Of a stretch of DNA of 64,000 bases, positions 31,741 through 42,537 are shown in pieces. The stretch comes from Eurosta solidaginis (Eukaryota > Arthropoda > Insecta > Diptera > Tephritidae). Within the stretch, counting starts at the first letter, position 1; each line of letters starts with the position of its first letter. The notes beneath the pieces are model-generated. The model did no database searches. It saw nothing but the letters and a program-made list of their open reading frames with translations, and was not told the DNA's origin. Location of the stretch: positions 118,305,112-118,369,111 of the forward strand of contig NC_090320.1 of NCBI RefSeq assembly GCF_040869045.1, in the 5' to 3' direction. Position numbers and translations under genes: made by a program.

Positions 31741-33240
31741 TGTAACTCTGTTGTTGATCGACAGATTTTGAAGATTGTGCAGTACAGTGGATCTACCTCC
31801 AGAAATTGAGATGATATCCCAAAGCGACCAAAAAAATCAATTGTATTTCCTGTTAAAAAATCGTGTAGTTCTTTTTCTATGAATTTATTGATTTCACTGG
31901 GCCTTAAGTGTAACCTCTTTAAATTTTCTGTTTCCTTGTCGCAGTTGCCTATGTTTTTGATTTTTTCCACAATCTTTTTCTTCATGGTACAAGAGACGTC
32001 ACCATCGAACAATGCCAATGCCAGTTATTCAGACAGGTGCCATAGGTGGTTACAAAACTTTTTTATTGCAATGTCAGATATTTTTTTATTAAAATTTCTG
32101 TATTTATAAATTTCCTTAATAAAAGATAAGTCTCGAAGGGGTGCTATATGAGGATTGATACAGTAAAACCAAATACTTGCTATCGAATTCTCTTCATACT
32201 CCGTTAGTTTAAACTGTTCACGAAATAAATAGATTTTTAAGCAATACAATGCCTTAGACATCCACCGAGCATGATAAGTGGGCTTTGGTACACGAAACTT
32301 TATGCCATCACTTGCTCCTAGACATATAGACGTTAATTCCTATAATTCCCTATAGTCATCTCTTACTATTTTCTTTTTCAACTATTCCTTAGAGGGTTTC
32401 TTAAAATAGTATCTTTGCTATCGCTTAAAAGTAATTTCAATTCGTTATTTTGTAGCAAATCTCTAAAACTATTTTTGTCGATGTTTTTGCAATTTTCTTG
32501 AAATCACCGAAATAACTGAACACGTTGCAGCTCCTTTTATAACGCCTGTGTTAACCGATGTCGTATCAAAACAACAGGCCACAATATCATCCTTCAGATC
32601 CCATTCAAATAACAGTTCATACAACGTATCAGCTTTTTCCGAGCCTATTGCAGCATATCATTTTGGAGCTCCAATTATCACCATTCCTGTAAGTAACAAC
32701 AACTGGAAGTCGTTTCACCTTTTCACGACCTGTTATTTCTGGAAGTGGTTTTCCATCCCAATGCAAAGTGCCGCAATTTATCTATTTAAAAAAAACCTAC
32801 TATTCAAAATTTGTTCATTCAAGAGCAGTATAGTTTTAATAAGAAAACGTCAAAGAAATTTTTTGTAGTTGTTTGCAATTTTAAAATATATATTTTCATT
32901 CCTTTATACTTTTTTTTAATTTCTTTCGACATGCTTGTTGCAAGAACAAGTTGCAGTGCAGGCTTAAATTTGTTGTGGCATCACGCATTTCGAAAAAAAA
33001 ATTTATAAAAAAATATATGTGTATACTTTTTTAAATAAATAAACTTCAAGCGTGGCTTCAAGAGATATATGTATTTGTGTATAAAAAAGTTTATTTGAGC
33101 GTTTTTTACCTGAATACCACGATTCATTGATAAACACATTTGCACAGACTTAATTTACTTTTCATATTTCTTTGTCGAAAGCAATATATATTTTGCGCTG
33201 TAACTCTGTTACTGATCGACCGATTTTGAAGATTGTGGCC
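31704..33240 (-). pseudogene. Unclassified DNA-transposon transposase, longer copy
   Basis: On the minus strand the order is: the duplicated 5' part (33240-32430, CCFDTTSVNTG block), a decayed link (FRDLLQNNELKLLL), then GASDGIKFRVPKPTYHARWM and SKALYCLKIYLFREQFKLTEY (from about 32320), HLWHLSE, a frameshift, and LFDGDVSCTMKKK to about 31704. The RWMSKALY-LKI and HLWxLSE...LALFD blocks co-occur in a widespread TE-encoded protein family. At least two frame breaks show it is dead. Confidence 0.5.
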
Positions 33241-34500
33241 ATTTTAGAAAAGTAAAAAATACAGATCTTATTGCGGTATGGAAAAGCAGTAAATTTTCAT
33301 AGGCTTCAGAAACATGGAAGCCTGAAACAAGGAATTGTAAAAATTCGTCATTTTTCAGGATTTCAAGCCCTTTGCGCCACCTCTAAACCTTTTTTGATTG
33401 GCCTAACACTTTGTATATATTCGTTTTTGAGCTATTCGCATATTTTTAGGGGGTGCGATCAAGAATCCAAACACTTTATTCCCTCCATTCAACGAAGGGC
33501 CACCCTAATGTTCATATATATATATATTTATGTGCAGCGAAAAGAAATAATGAAAGGGGTGGGTGGAGTTTCAGTCGCTTTGGACTACAATAAAATTTAA
33601 GTGATGTTATAATTGGTTTCAGTGAGATTGACTAAAAGTTTTCGTTCAAAGTAAAATCAGATTAGGGTATAGCAGTTTTTTTGCTTTGATTTTGTTTTGT
33701 GCTCAAAATTCTGGAACTCCTTTATATTTACAAACGCAACAGTTTGCGTGATTGTGGCGACCTTACTGGCATGCATAAGATTGCGTTGAACGCATCTATA
33801 TGAAAAAGTTGATTGTGGCTCGGTCGTTATCTTAGCTGAATTTTTTTATTAGCGGGCGGAGTTTATGAGAGAGATCGGATGAGTTTTATACATACACTAA
33901 GGAGCAAAATTGTAACGATATTGCAAAAGTTGTAATATTTTTCCTAGTGCAGTGGTTTTCTTGCCTAGAGTTTATGTTTTTCAGCCTTGTTATTATTTAT
34001 GCATCGCTTTTTTGGCATAATAGTATAAAAAAATGGAGAAATTTCATACTATTTGACAGCTTACATATTAAAATACAATATAACTTTACTGTTACAATTT
34101 TGCAGTAGCCTTTTAAAATCAAAACACTACTGCTTTTACTGTAATTTTTTCATCCTAATTTGTAATTTTTGCGCGAGTGCTTTCTGTAGCCAATTTGCAA
34201 TGCATACTTTAGTTGACAATGCTAGATATCGTCCAAATCAACGGGCACATAAAGCATGACGAGTAGACCCTCACCGTTACCTCAAGAGAAGTTTAAGAAA
34301 ATATCGATTAGACCAAGCCTTCCATATCAATAGTCCCACAAGGAAAACCTATGCCGATGCCAAAACAACTTGGCCATGTGGGTATCAGAAGCCTAGCAAA
34401 TTTTTTCTACTTGTCGTTAAAAGCCTTTGCCATTCCAGAATAACAGAGAATGACAAGGATAAACCCACTACCAAAGACCGGAAACTTGGCCATTATCTAC
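33241..34500. other. AT-rich stretch, no gene recognised
   Basis: No domain found on either strand. It contains a short TA microsatellite near 33515 and ends where the satellite of about 420 bp begins. Confidence 0.45.
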
Positions 34501-35048
34501 CGATTTTATCGCAGATAGATCCATTTGGAAGGGTGCTAAGCCTTCATCATCAGTACGCTTTAGGCAGGCTCCGCTAACCATTTAGCTATACAGCGGTGGT
34601 TTATTTGACTGATAAATTGCTACTTCTATTCCTTCTTACCAACTATATTTATTCAGCGTTCCGCCGTCTGTTGCAATACACTGATAATGTTGGATTTGTT
34701 TATTGTCAATTACTTTGTTTGACATTTCCCGAGTGCTCTTGGTTTATTAACAATTGTTTTTGTTTTATCGGTATATTGATAAAGTATTCAAGGTTCGAAA
34801 CGGGCGCAAGACCAGAGCAATAATTTTTTGTAATGATTGTTTTTTTAATTTTTTTATAATTGAAAAATTGTATTTTGTTTTTGGAATAGTAAGTAGAAAG
34901 TTTTTCAGACAACCTGCCATAGCTGCGCAGATAGATCCATTTCGAAGGGTGCTAAGCCTTCATCATCAGTACGCTTTAGGCACGCTGCGCTAACCATTTA
35001 GCTATACAGCGGTGGTTTATTTGACTGATAAATTCCTACTTCTATACC
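34501..35048 (+). repeat. Satellite of about 420 bp, first array start
   Basis: Slightly more than one unit. Units carry CATAGCTGCGCAGATAGATC, CCTTCATCATCAGTACGC, GCTATACAGCGGTGG, CCAAGTGCTCTTGG and GTATTCAAGGTTCGAAACG in this order. The array is broken by a SINE at 35049. Confidence 0.85.
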
Positions 35049-35409
35049 TTCTTAAATAAATAAATGAAAGGCGCCAAAAACTTCGAAGAGATCTAAGTCC
35101 GAGCTTCTCTTCCAATTTGCGTCGTGCTACTCTTTATTTTCCCTACAAATTGACCGGACGGGACCAACATGTTTTATGCCGACTCCGAATGGCATCTGCA
35201 AGGCATATGACTTTTCGCTGAGAGCTTTTCATGACAGAAATACACTCGGAGTGCTTGCCAGACACTGCCGAGGGGCGACCCCGCTTTGAAAAATTGTCTT
35301 CTAATTGAAAAACCTTATTTATAAAATTTTGATGTTGCTTTGCCCGGGGTTTGACCCAGAGCATACGGTGTGGTAGGCAGAGCACGCTACTATCACACCA
35401 CGGTGGCTG
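35049..35409 (-). mobile_element. tRNA-derived SINE, copy 5
   Basis: Full-length, more diverged copy inserted in the satellite. The head is at the right (complement of CCACCGTGGTGTGAT); the B-box region is altered (GTTTGACCC in the plus strand). Confidence 0.8.
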
Positions 35410-35451
35410 CCATAGCTGCGCAAATAGATCTATTTCGAAGGGTGCTAAGTA

Positions 35452-35993
35452 TGTAATATTGCAGAAATATTATTGTCAATGGGGTCCTTTTTGGTATGCG
35501 ATATGGTGTTTGGACGAGGTGGAAGCACCCTACATTTCGTGTGGCAATTAAACTGTGCGTGGAACAATGTAGCGCAATCCAAAATCCCCGGAACATCCGG
35601 AACTTTCTTCCACAAGGAAATTATAGAACACTGTGTATAGGTTGACTGCGTATGATTTATTATTGAACAAAATACTTTAATCTTAATTTTAAAGATTTGA
35701 TAATTTCATGTACAACGTGATATATGTATATATTCGGTGAATAAAATTGCAGGTCTGTATCTAAAAGATTATGTATAAAAAAGTGCCGGTATGTATGCGT
35801 TGAAAAATTGCCAGTATGTATATATAAAGAAAAGTGCTGACGCCAGAAGTTGGCTGTATATCACAAACTTTATGTTAGCAACTATGCCGCGTTCCACTGA
35901 GTTGGAACCTTATTTTACCAACAACGCTGCATTCCACTGAGTTGGAACCTTATGGTAGTGAAAAGATTAATGTTGCTCGTTGCATATGGTACA
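35452..35993 (-). repeat. 3' LTR of the BEL/Pao element
   Basis: 542 bp; minus strand begins TGTACCATATGCAACGAG and ends GCAATATTACA. Compared with the 5' LTR it has scattered substitutions and short indels, so the insertion is old. Confidence 0.8.
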
Positions 35994-36087
35994 TGCTGGC
36001 CCCGATGCTGACTCCAGCATAAATGTTACGAAACGTGTGTTGTAGCTGGCGATAATAAGGTGCATTAAGGTTTGACAACACCAGATT

Positions 36088-36312
36088 TTAGAAAGCGATC
36101 GCTTGTAAAGACCTATAAAAAATGTTCGGTAGACAGGCTGGTGACTGCTTCAAGATGCACCGCCTTCGTAGCCAGGCAGATGAATATGGCAATGCACCTT
36201 TATATACAGTGTTCCCTCGATACGTCGACGATTTCAATTCAATGGCACCTGTGTAGTTGATTCCAGTTGCTATAAGCGCCCGTTGAGGGGGATTAACTCG
36301 TTGAGCGGGCAA
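36088..36312 (-). pseudogene. BEL/Pao integrase remnant
   Basis: PAQRVNPPQRALIATGINYT and ELKSSTYRGNTVYKG mark the start of the integrase core. The first catalytic Asp is replaced (GINYTG where GIDYAG is usual). The frame then degenerates and the rest of the domain is not readable. Confidence 0.75.
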
Positions 36313-36777
36313 GTCCCCATTATTTGCGTCAATGACTGGGGTTTATTACGTGATGCAATGTCGAAGTTGATTACGCACTGTTTTTTGGCCATGTATTATC
36401 CAAAACTGCCGTCGAATATATGCTAGCGATAATTGCGTGCCACCATGTAAAGTGATTTGATGAGCGAAGTTAATGAGTAGTTTCGTGAAATGATGATTAT
36501 TTGGTAAAATAATAGGATGCCTTTGATCGTATGGCAGATTGGTATGTTTTAAGCGATCGCGAGCGCGAAGAATTGGCGTCTATGAATGGTGTTAAACTTA
36601 TTAGTGGACTATTGGTAGGCAAGTTGGTATTCGGTTTGATGCATCGCATTTCAGCTCCAACAGGCTTCCCACTGTACTAAGTAAACAATTCGATAGAGAC
36701 TTTGTTGCAGTTCGTTAGCTGTGAGCGGTCCGGAATTTTTGTCACCAACATTAGGTTTGTAGAGATTATGAAAAAAT

Positions 36778-37411
36778 CTAAGAAGCCGCGCTGTTACACC
36801 GTATAAGTTGATTGTAAGAAGAATATCGAAGTATGAACGACGTGTGTGTGACTGCCGTATACGTTAATATCTTAGTCGGGTTTTCTTTTGCCATTGTGCT
36901 GTCGATTTCTTCGCGGTTCATGAAGGAAACAGGCCAAGTCGATTTATCTTTCCGCAACCACGAAGGTCCTTGCCACCAAACTTCGTATTGTTGCAACGGG
37001 GTGGGGGTTAAACCCCTTGTTGCGCAGTCGGCCGAATTGTCTTGAGTTTTTACATGACCCCATTGACTTGGCAAGGTACTTGATAAAATTTTAGAAATGC
37101 GATTCGTATATTTTCCATCTATTCACATCACCCGTGATCCAGTATAAAATGATAGTTGCATCAGTCCAATAATATGTTGTGATTTCACCACAGCGCTGTT
37201 GTAAATATTTTTGTGCCCACTTGGCAATGGTTGTGGCCAGTACCACTCCACATAGCTCGACTCGTGGAATTGCAATTGGATTACTGGGTGTGACTTTGGA
37301 TTTGGACGTAATCAGATGGGTATGAATGCCACCGTGCAGATATTGTATTCGTAAATATAACGCCGCTGCGTAAGCAACGGATGAACCCCCGCAGAAGGCA
37401 TGTAATTCCAA
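36778..37411 (-). pseudogene. BEL/Pao RNase H region remnant
   Basis: Two frames: 37411-37091 with LHAFCGGSSVAYAAALYLR, IPRVELCGVVLAT and YYWTDATIILYWI, and 37074-36778 with QDNSADCATRGL and WWQGPSWL. These blocks in this order are characteristic of BEL/Pao polyproteins between RT and integrase. A frame break near 37080 separates them. Confidence 0.8.
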
Positions 37412-37478
37412 GGAATGAATGTTTGAAGTGTTGTTAAGCCATCGAGGTATGGTAATATCCTCTATATGTGCAAGCTCC

Positions 37479-38460
37479 TCAACGAAATTGCGCCAAGCGA
37501 TTGCAACTGAGGATGGTAGCTCTTTGTCCCAGTCTTTCTTTTAAAATTATGTTTGCAGCAATAATTATTGGACTTATGAGTCCGAGTGGGTCGAATATTC
37601 GGGCTATAGTACTTAACACCGATCGTTTAGTCGCTAATTGTAAAATTGGAAAATTTGGGGAAAACTGCCAATGCAATCCAAGAGTTTTAACGGATTGGTC
37701 TTCGTTGAGTTGACAACTTAAACTAAATGATTGATGCTCAGTGGGAATGGATTGCAATAGATCAGGCGTATTGCTTGACCACTTCCGGAGTTCCATACCC
37801 GCAGATCGGAGAGCTGAAATAAGTTGGTTGCGCATTTGTATTGCTTTAGCGAAGGTGTCGCTGCCACTGAGTACATCGTCTACGTAAATATCCTTCAGTA
37901 AAATGTCCTCGACGAGAGGGAAACGCTCTTTCTCATCGCGTGCGATCTGGTGAAGAACCCTTATTGCAGTATATGGAGCTGAGGCCGTGCCGAAGGTAAC
38001 CGTGGTGAGGCAGTATTCTTGCACTTGTCCATCCTTACCTCGCTAAAGAATTCGTTGGTAATGCACATCATCTGGATGCATGTCAATGCATCGGTACATC
38101 TTTTGGATGTCAGCTATAAAAACATATTTGTGTAAACGCCAGTTAAGAATAAGTGCAGGTAGGTCATTTTGCAATGGTGGACCAGTGCACAACAAATCAT
38201 TTAACGAACGGCAATTTGACGTTTTTGGCGAAGCATTATAAACGATTTGATGTGATAAGACGCAGGAGATAAACGTAGGCTTATTTGTTTTAGTCAGCGA
38301 ATAATGATGTTCTTCGCTGGACGTCGCTGGAATGATTTGGTTACAGTGAAAGTAGTCGTCTATACCCTCCGTGTATTGAGAACGAAATGTATCGTCGCAC
38401 TGAAATTTACGCTCCAGTTGTAAAAAACGATTGAGTGCGATTTGTCTGGATCTTCCTAAA
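37479..38460 (-). pseudogene. BEL/Pao reverse transcriptase remnant
   Basis: The frame 38024-37479 has TFGTASAPYTAIRVLHQ, the catalytic YVDDVLSG, KTLGLHW and STIARIFDPLGLISPIIIAA. More N-terminal RT sequence (38025-38460) is readable only in pieces. Frameshifts disrupt the protein although the YVDD motif is intact. Confidence 0.85.
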
Positions 38461-38479
38461 GTTTGATTAGGGTCGTAGA

Positions 38480-39147
38480 TTAGCTTGTCTCACATGGGTT
38501 TTGCAAAAGAACTCTTTGCACCACTTGCCTTGCTCTGACATTGTTTTCAGCAGGCACTTGTTCGCTGTCGTAGAATTTTTGCACAAGCGCTTCTAGTTCA
38601 ATGTTAGTATTATGGCAACGCACCTTGATAGCAGGATGTGGGGAAGAATCGATTCGACCCAGCAAAATACAGCCGAGATGGGGTTTTTGAGCAATCGACT
38701 GATTGAACGCACCGATCCTCATTTTCGGTAGTAGGAATTGCGCAATTATGTCAGCGCCAAGAATGACGTCAATTTCCTTAGGCTGATAGTAAAAAGGGTT
38801 TGCCAGAGTGAGACCTTGAATATGTTCCATTTCTTGTGGAACACAGCGCTGACTTGGCAGTTCCGTAGTGAGATGAGTCATTACGTAAGCGCTTTCGATG
38901 GGAAGAGCAAAATTTTCGTCGAGGCAAGAATGTATAGTGAAGCTAACTACAAATTTCGACTGGCTCAGCTCAGGGCACTAGGACCAACTCCACAGATATC
39001 TGCGGAAGTAGGATGACGCTGAAGGCCTAAGCGTTGAACTGCATTTGCAGAAATAAGTGCTCCTTCGGAACCTTGATCTATAAGAGCATAAAATGTGGAG
39101 GATTCATTTGTGGCTTCGTTTCTTAGTGAAACTAAAGCCGTGGCCAA
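38480..39147 (-). pseudogene. BEL/Pao aspartic protease region remnant
   Basis: 39147-38965 has STFYALIDQGSEGALISANA, where the protease active-site triad normally reads D-x-G-S (here DQGSE). 38881-38480 has IDVILGADIIAQFLLP and GCILLGRI, the usual continuation. The two lie in different frames. Confidence 0.75.
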
Positions 39148-39153
39148 AAGAAC

Positions 39154-39600
39154 TTATTTGTTCAAATGGCTAGCAGATGGATTAGAGTCCACATATACAG
39201 AGTTGGCTGTTAAGGTTGCGTGGGCACGAGCACCACGTTTTGTATCTAATGATGGTGTGGATCTAAGCCCTACCTGCCCTTGGGTTGAAGCCGATGCTGG
39301 CGTGAAAGGCTGGGCGTATTGAGCTGTTGTTGTTGTCGCTGTATTGGTTTGAGAAGTCCGTGAAAAATGTAGTAATGTGTGGTGACACTGACCATATTGT
39401 AGGCAGTTTTTGCTGCTTGTGCATTGTGATAATGCATGAGACTTACTCAAACACTTGAGACACAGCCTAGATTTATCGACGATGTTCTTTCTTTCAAAGC
39501 AATTTTTGGATAGAAAGGTTGAGCAACGGCGAGTTATATGTGCTTTCCCACAAAGAGCACAAAGATCTTGTGAAGATTGATGGACTCTAGTGGCAGCGTG
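39154..39600 (-). pseudogene. BEL/Pao zinc-knuckle region remnant
   Basis: KSHALSQCTSSKNCLQYGQC and HHTLLH resemble the Cys/His knuckles between Gag and protease; one expected Cys is Tyr. Thr/Ala-rich linker sequence follows. Confidence 0.65.
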
Positions 39601-39916
39601 GTGTGATTTTACCTAAGGTACCGTACGCGGAGATAATTTTGATTTCTGGAGATGATTATTCTTATTATCATTTGACAGTAGACGTTTGGGTGTGGCATTA
39701 AAAGTTAAAGTGCGATTTTCGATTGCATCAGTCGTAAAGAGGCGATAGGTTCAAAAGTCTTGTAGATCATGCTGAGTGTGTTTCAACTGGTAGTTTAGTT
39801 GTTAAGTAATGTGCAATCCAATGATCGCATTCCCCTATTGGAACCTTAAGACGTTTAAATTCATTGACACACACATTCGCCACATTAAGCAAAGTCTTTA
39901 TGTCGTCTGCCTTTTC

Positions 39917-40231
39917 TTAAACGAGAACTGGTAAATTGTATAACGTATTCATATGATGGGAAAATATTATTCGCGGATTATTATAACGTTTTACTAACAA
40001 CTCCCATGCCGTGGTATAATTGGCTTCCGTTAAAAGCATTTGATGTATATCCGGATCACGGTCAACCACAAGTGCCTGCTTCAAATAATGAAATTTTTGG
40101 ATAGAACTTAATTCAAGGTTGTTATGAATTAGTCGATTGAATGAATCATGGAAGCTTGGCCAATCGGTGAACTTTCCAGAAAACGAGGGTACTGGTAAAC
40201 GTGGGAATTGAGCAGGAGCGATAAATCGCAC
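39917..40231 (-). pseudogene. BEL/Pao Gag-like domain remnant
   Basis: LPVPSFSGKFTDWPSFHDSF, QKFHYLKQAL and ANYTTAWELLVKRYNNPR are signatures of the DUF1759-type Gag domain of BEL/Pao elements. The frame opens near 40231 and stops at 39917 inside the domain. Confidence 0.8.
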
Positions 40232-40856
40232 TTGAGAACATAACTGTTTGCTGCTGTTTTACCAAACAGAAGAGTTCAAAGTGAATTTCTTCAAACTGGG
40301 AGGCAACATCATTAGTAAAATATTCATAGTCATTTTTAATGTCTGAACATATGATTGATTTGTACGTAGAACAAAACTCCTCATTCTAAGCACTAATGCG
40401 GCTTAATCGCTGTTCAAAATATGGCTTAGTTTTTCGCGAAGCAGAATCTTTCTTAAAGTGGACAACAATTTTTTCAAGGGTCATAAGTCGATTTGCTTGT
40501 AGCTTGATTAATGTTACATCCCCCATATTATATTGTTTATAAGTATATGGCTATGCAAATTAACTAAATTAATGTGAAGAAACTCGAATGCAATGTAAGC
40601 AATGTAAGTTGAATATACGTATGCAGGTTGGATGTTGGCAAATGAAAACGTTAGCGATTCGATCCAAAGAAAATCTGCACTTATAGCAACTGTTGACTGC
40701 AGAGTGCCGAAATCTAAATATGTATGCTATGATGAATAAGCCGGATATTATTTTTATGCAGCAGCGATGTTAGCAAGCATATAATAATTGTATAGTTGTA
40801 TAATTTCACGGTAGAAAAGGTTGAAATGGATTCCCCTCACAGGCCACCAAAAAATG

Positions 40857-41738
40857 TGTAATATTGCAGAAATATTATTGTCAATGGGGTCCTTTTTGGT
40901 ATGCGATATGGTGCACGGACGATGTGGGAGCACCCTACCTTTCGTGTTGCAATTAAACTGTGCGTGGATAAACTCACCAGAACAATGTAGCGCAATCCAA
41001 AATCGCCGGAACATCCGGAACATTCTTCCACAAGGAAATTATAGAACACTGTGTATAGGTTGACTGTGTATGATTTATTATTGAACAAAATACTTTAATC
41101 TTAATTTTAAAGATTTGATAATTTCATGTACAACGTGATTTATATATTCGGTGAATAAAATTGCAGGTCTGTATCCAAAAGATTATGTATAAAAAAGTGC
41201 CGGTATATATGCGTTGAAAAATTGCCAGTATGTATATTAACCTGAGTCGATTTGTATGGACGAAAGTTAACCGATATCGCGCCATCGATTTTTCGATAGG
41301 ATTTGGGCTCAGGAAAAAAGGTTCCACTACGCATACCCAAAAAAATAAGTTTCGAGCCTGCAAAAAATGACGAAAGGGTAAATTTTTCGACCAAAACACT
41401 CCCCAAAACCCAAAAAATATTTTTTTTCTTCAAAAACCTGTTGTAAAAACGTTGGCGAAAAATTTACTCTTTCGTCATTTTTTTTGCAGGCTCGAAAATT
41501 ATTTTTTTTGGTATCTGTAGTGGAACTTTTTTTCCTGAGCCCAAATCCTATCGAAATATCAATGGCGCCATATCGGTTAATAAACCGACACAGTCTAATG
41601 TATATAATATAAAGAAAAGTGCTGACGCCGGAAGTTGGCTGCATATCACAAACTTTATGTTAGCAACTATGCCGCGTTCAACTGAGTTGGAACCTTATGG
41701 TTGTGAAAAGATGAATGTTGCTCGTTGCATATTGTACA
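40857..41738 (-). repeat. 5' LTR of the BEL/Pao element with an inserted MITE
   Basis: Matches the 3' LTR from the TGTACA end to the TATTACA end. The extra length is explained by the 360-bp insertion at 41238-41597. Confidence 0.8.
41238..41597. mobile_element. hAT-like palindromic MITE inside the BEL 5' LTR
   Basis: Flanked by ATGTATAT at 41230-41237 and 41598-41605 (8 bp, the hAT length). Ends TAACCTGAGTCGATTTGT and the complement of TAGACTGTGTCGGTTTAT are imperfect inverted repeats. The interior is largely palindromic (GGATTTGGGCTCAGGAAAAA pairs with its complement near 41535). The 3' LTR provides the empty site. Confidence 0.65.
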
Positions 41739-41765
41739 CTAAGCCTTCATCATCAGTACGGTTTA

Positions 41766-41970
41766 AGGGCGAATTATTGGTGACTTATAACCATAAAGCC
41801 ATAACCAGATAAAACAGCTGATCGAACCTACCTTATGGAAATCAATGTAATCGATTAATGATGCCATACCATAACGCTAACTCGATTGCATTGATTTCCA
41901 TAAGGTAGGTGTGATCAGCTGTTTTATCTGGTTATGGCTTTATGGTTATAAGTCACCACTAATTCGCCCT
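41766..41970. mobile_element. 205-bp foldback MITE with TTA target duplication
   Basis: Near-perfect inverted arms of about 80 bp starting AGGGCGAATTA, flanked by TTA at 41763-41765 and 41971-41973 within the satellite phrase GTACG.TTTAG. A TWA duplication suggests PIF/Harbinger. Confidence 0.75.
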
Positions 41971-42167
41971 TTAGACACGCTGCGCTAACCATTAGGTATA
42001 CAGAGGTGGTTTATTTGACTGATAAATTGCTATTTCTATTCCTTCTTACCAACTATATTTATTCAGCATTGCGCCATCTGTTGCAAGATACTGATAATGT
42101 TGGATTTGTTTATTCTCAATTACTTTGTTTGACATATCCCAAGTGCTCTTGGTTTATTAAAAATACT

Positions 42168-42537
42168 GGCGGCCACCGTGGTGTGATGGTAGCGTGCTCC
42201 GCCTATCACACCGTATGCCCTGGGTTCAACTCCCGCGCAAAGCAACATCAAAATTTTAGAAATAAGATTTTTCAATTAGAAGAACATTTTTCTAAGCGGG
42301 GTCGCCCCTCGGCAGTGTCTGGCAAGCGCTCCGATTGTATTTCTGCCATGAAAAGCTCTCAGTGAAAACTCATCTGCCTTGCAGATGCCGTTCGGAGTCG
42401 GCATAAAACACGTAGGTCCCGTCCGGCCAATTTGTAGGGAAAAATCAAGAGGAGCACGACGCAAATTGGAAGAGAAGCTCGGCCTTAGATCTCTTCGGAG
42501 GTTATCGCGCCTTACATAAATTTTTTTTTTTTTTTAA
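42168..42537 (+). mobile_element. tRNA-derived SINE, copy 6
   Basis: Full-length copy with head at the left and the T-rich 3' end, inserted in a satellite unit, which resumes at about 42536 further along; a piece of the unit is lost at the site. Confidence 0.85.

Larger units (their letters stand above)
35452..41738 (-). mobile_element. Degenerate full-length BEL/Pao LTR retrotransposon
   Basis: LTRs of one family lie at 35452-35993 (3') and 40857-41738 (5', enlarged by a MITE), with gag-to-integrase remnants between them on the minus strand. CTAAG at the left flank (followed by an extra TA) and at the right flank fits the 5-bp duplication typical of BEL/Pao. The target is the GGTGCTAAGCCTTC part of the satellite unit. 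Reading frames are broken throughout. Confidence 0.85.
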
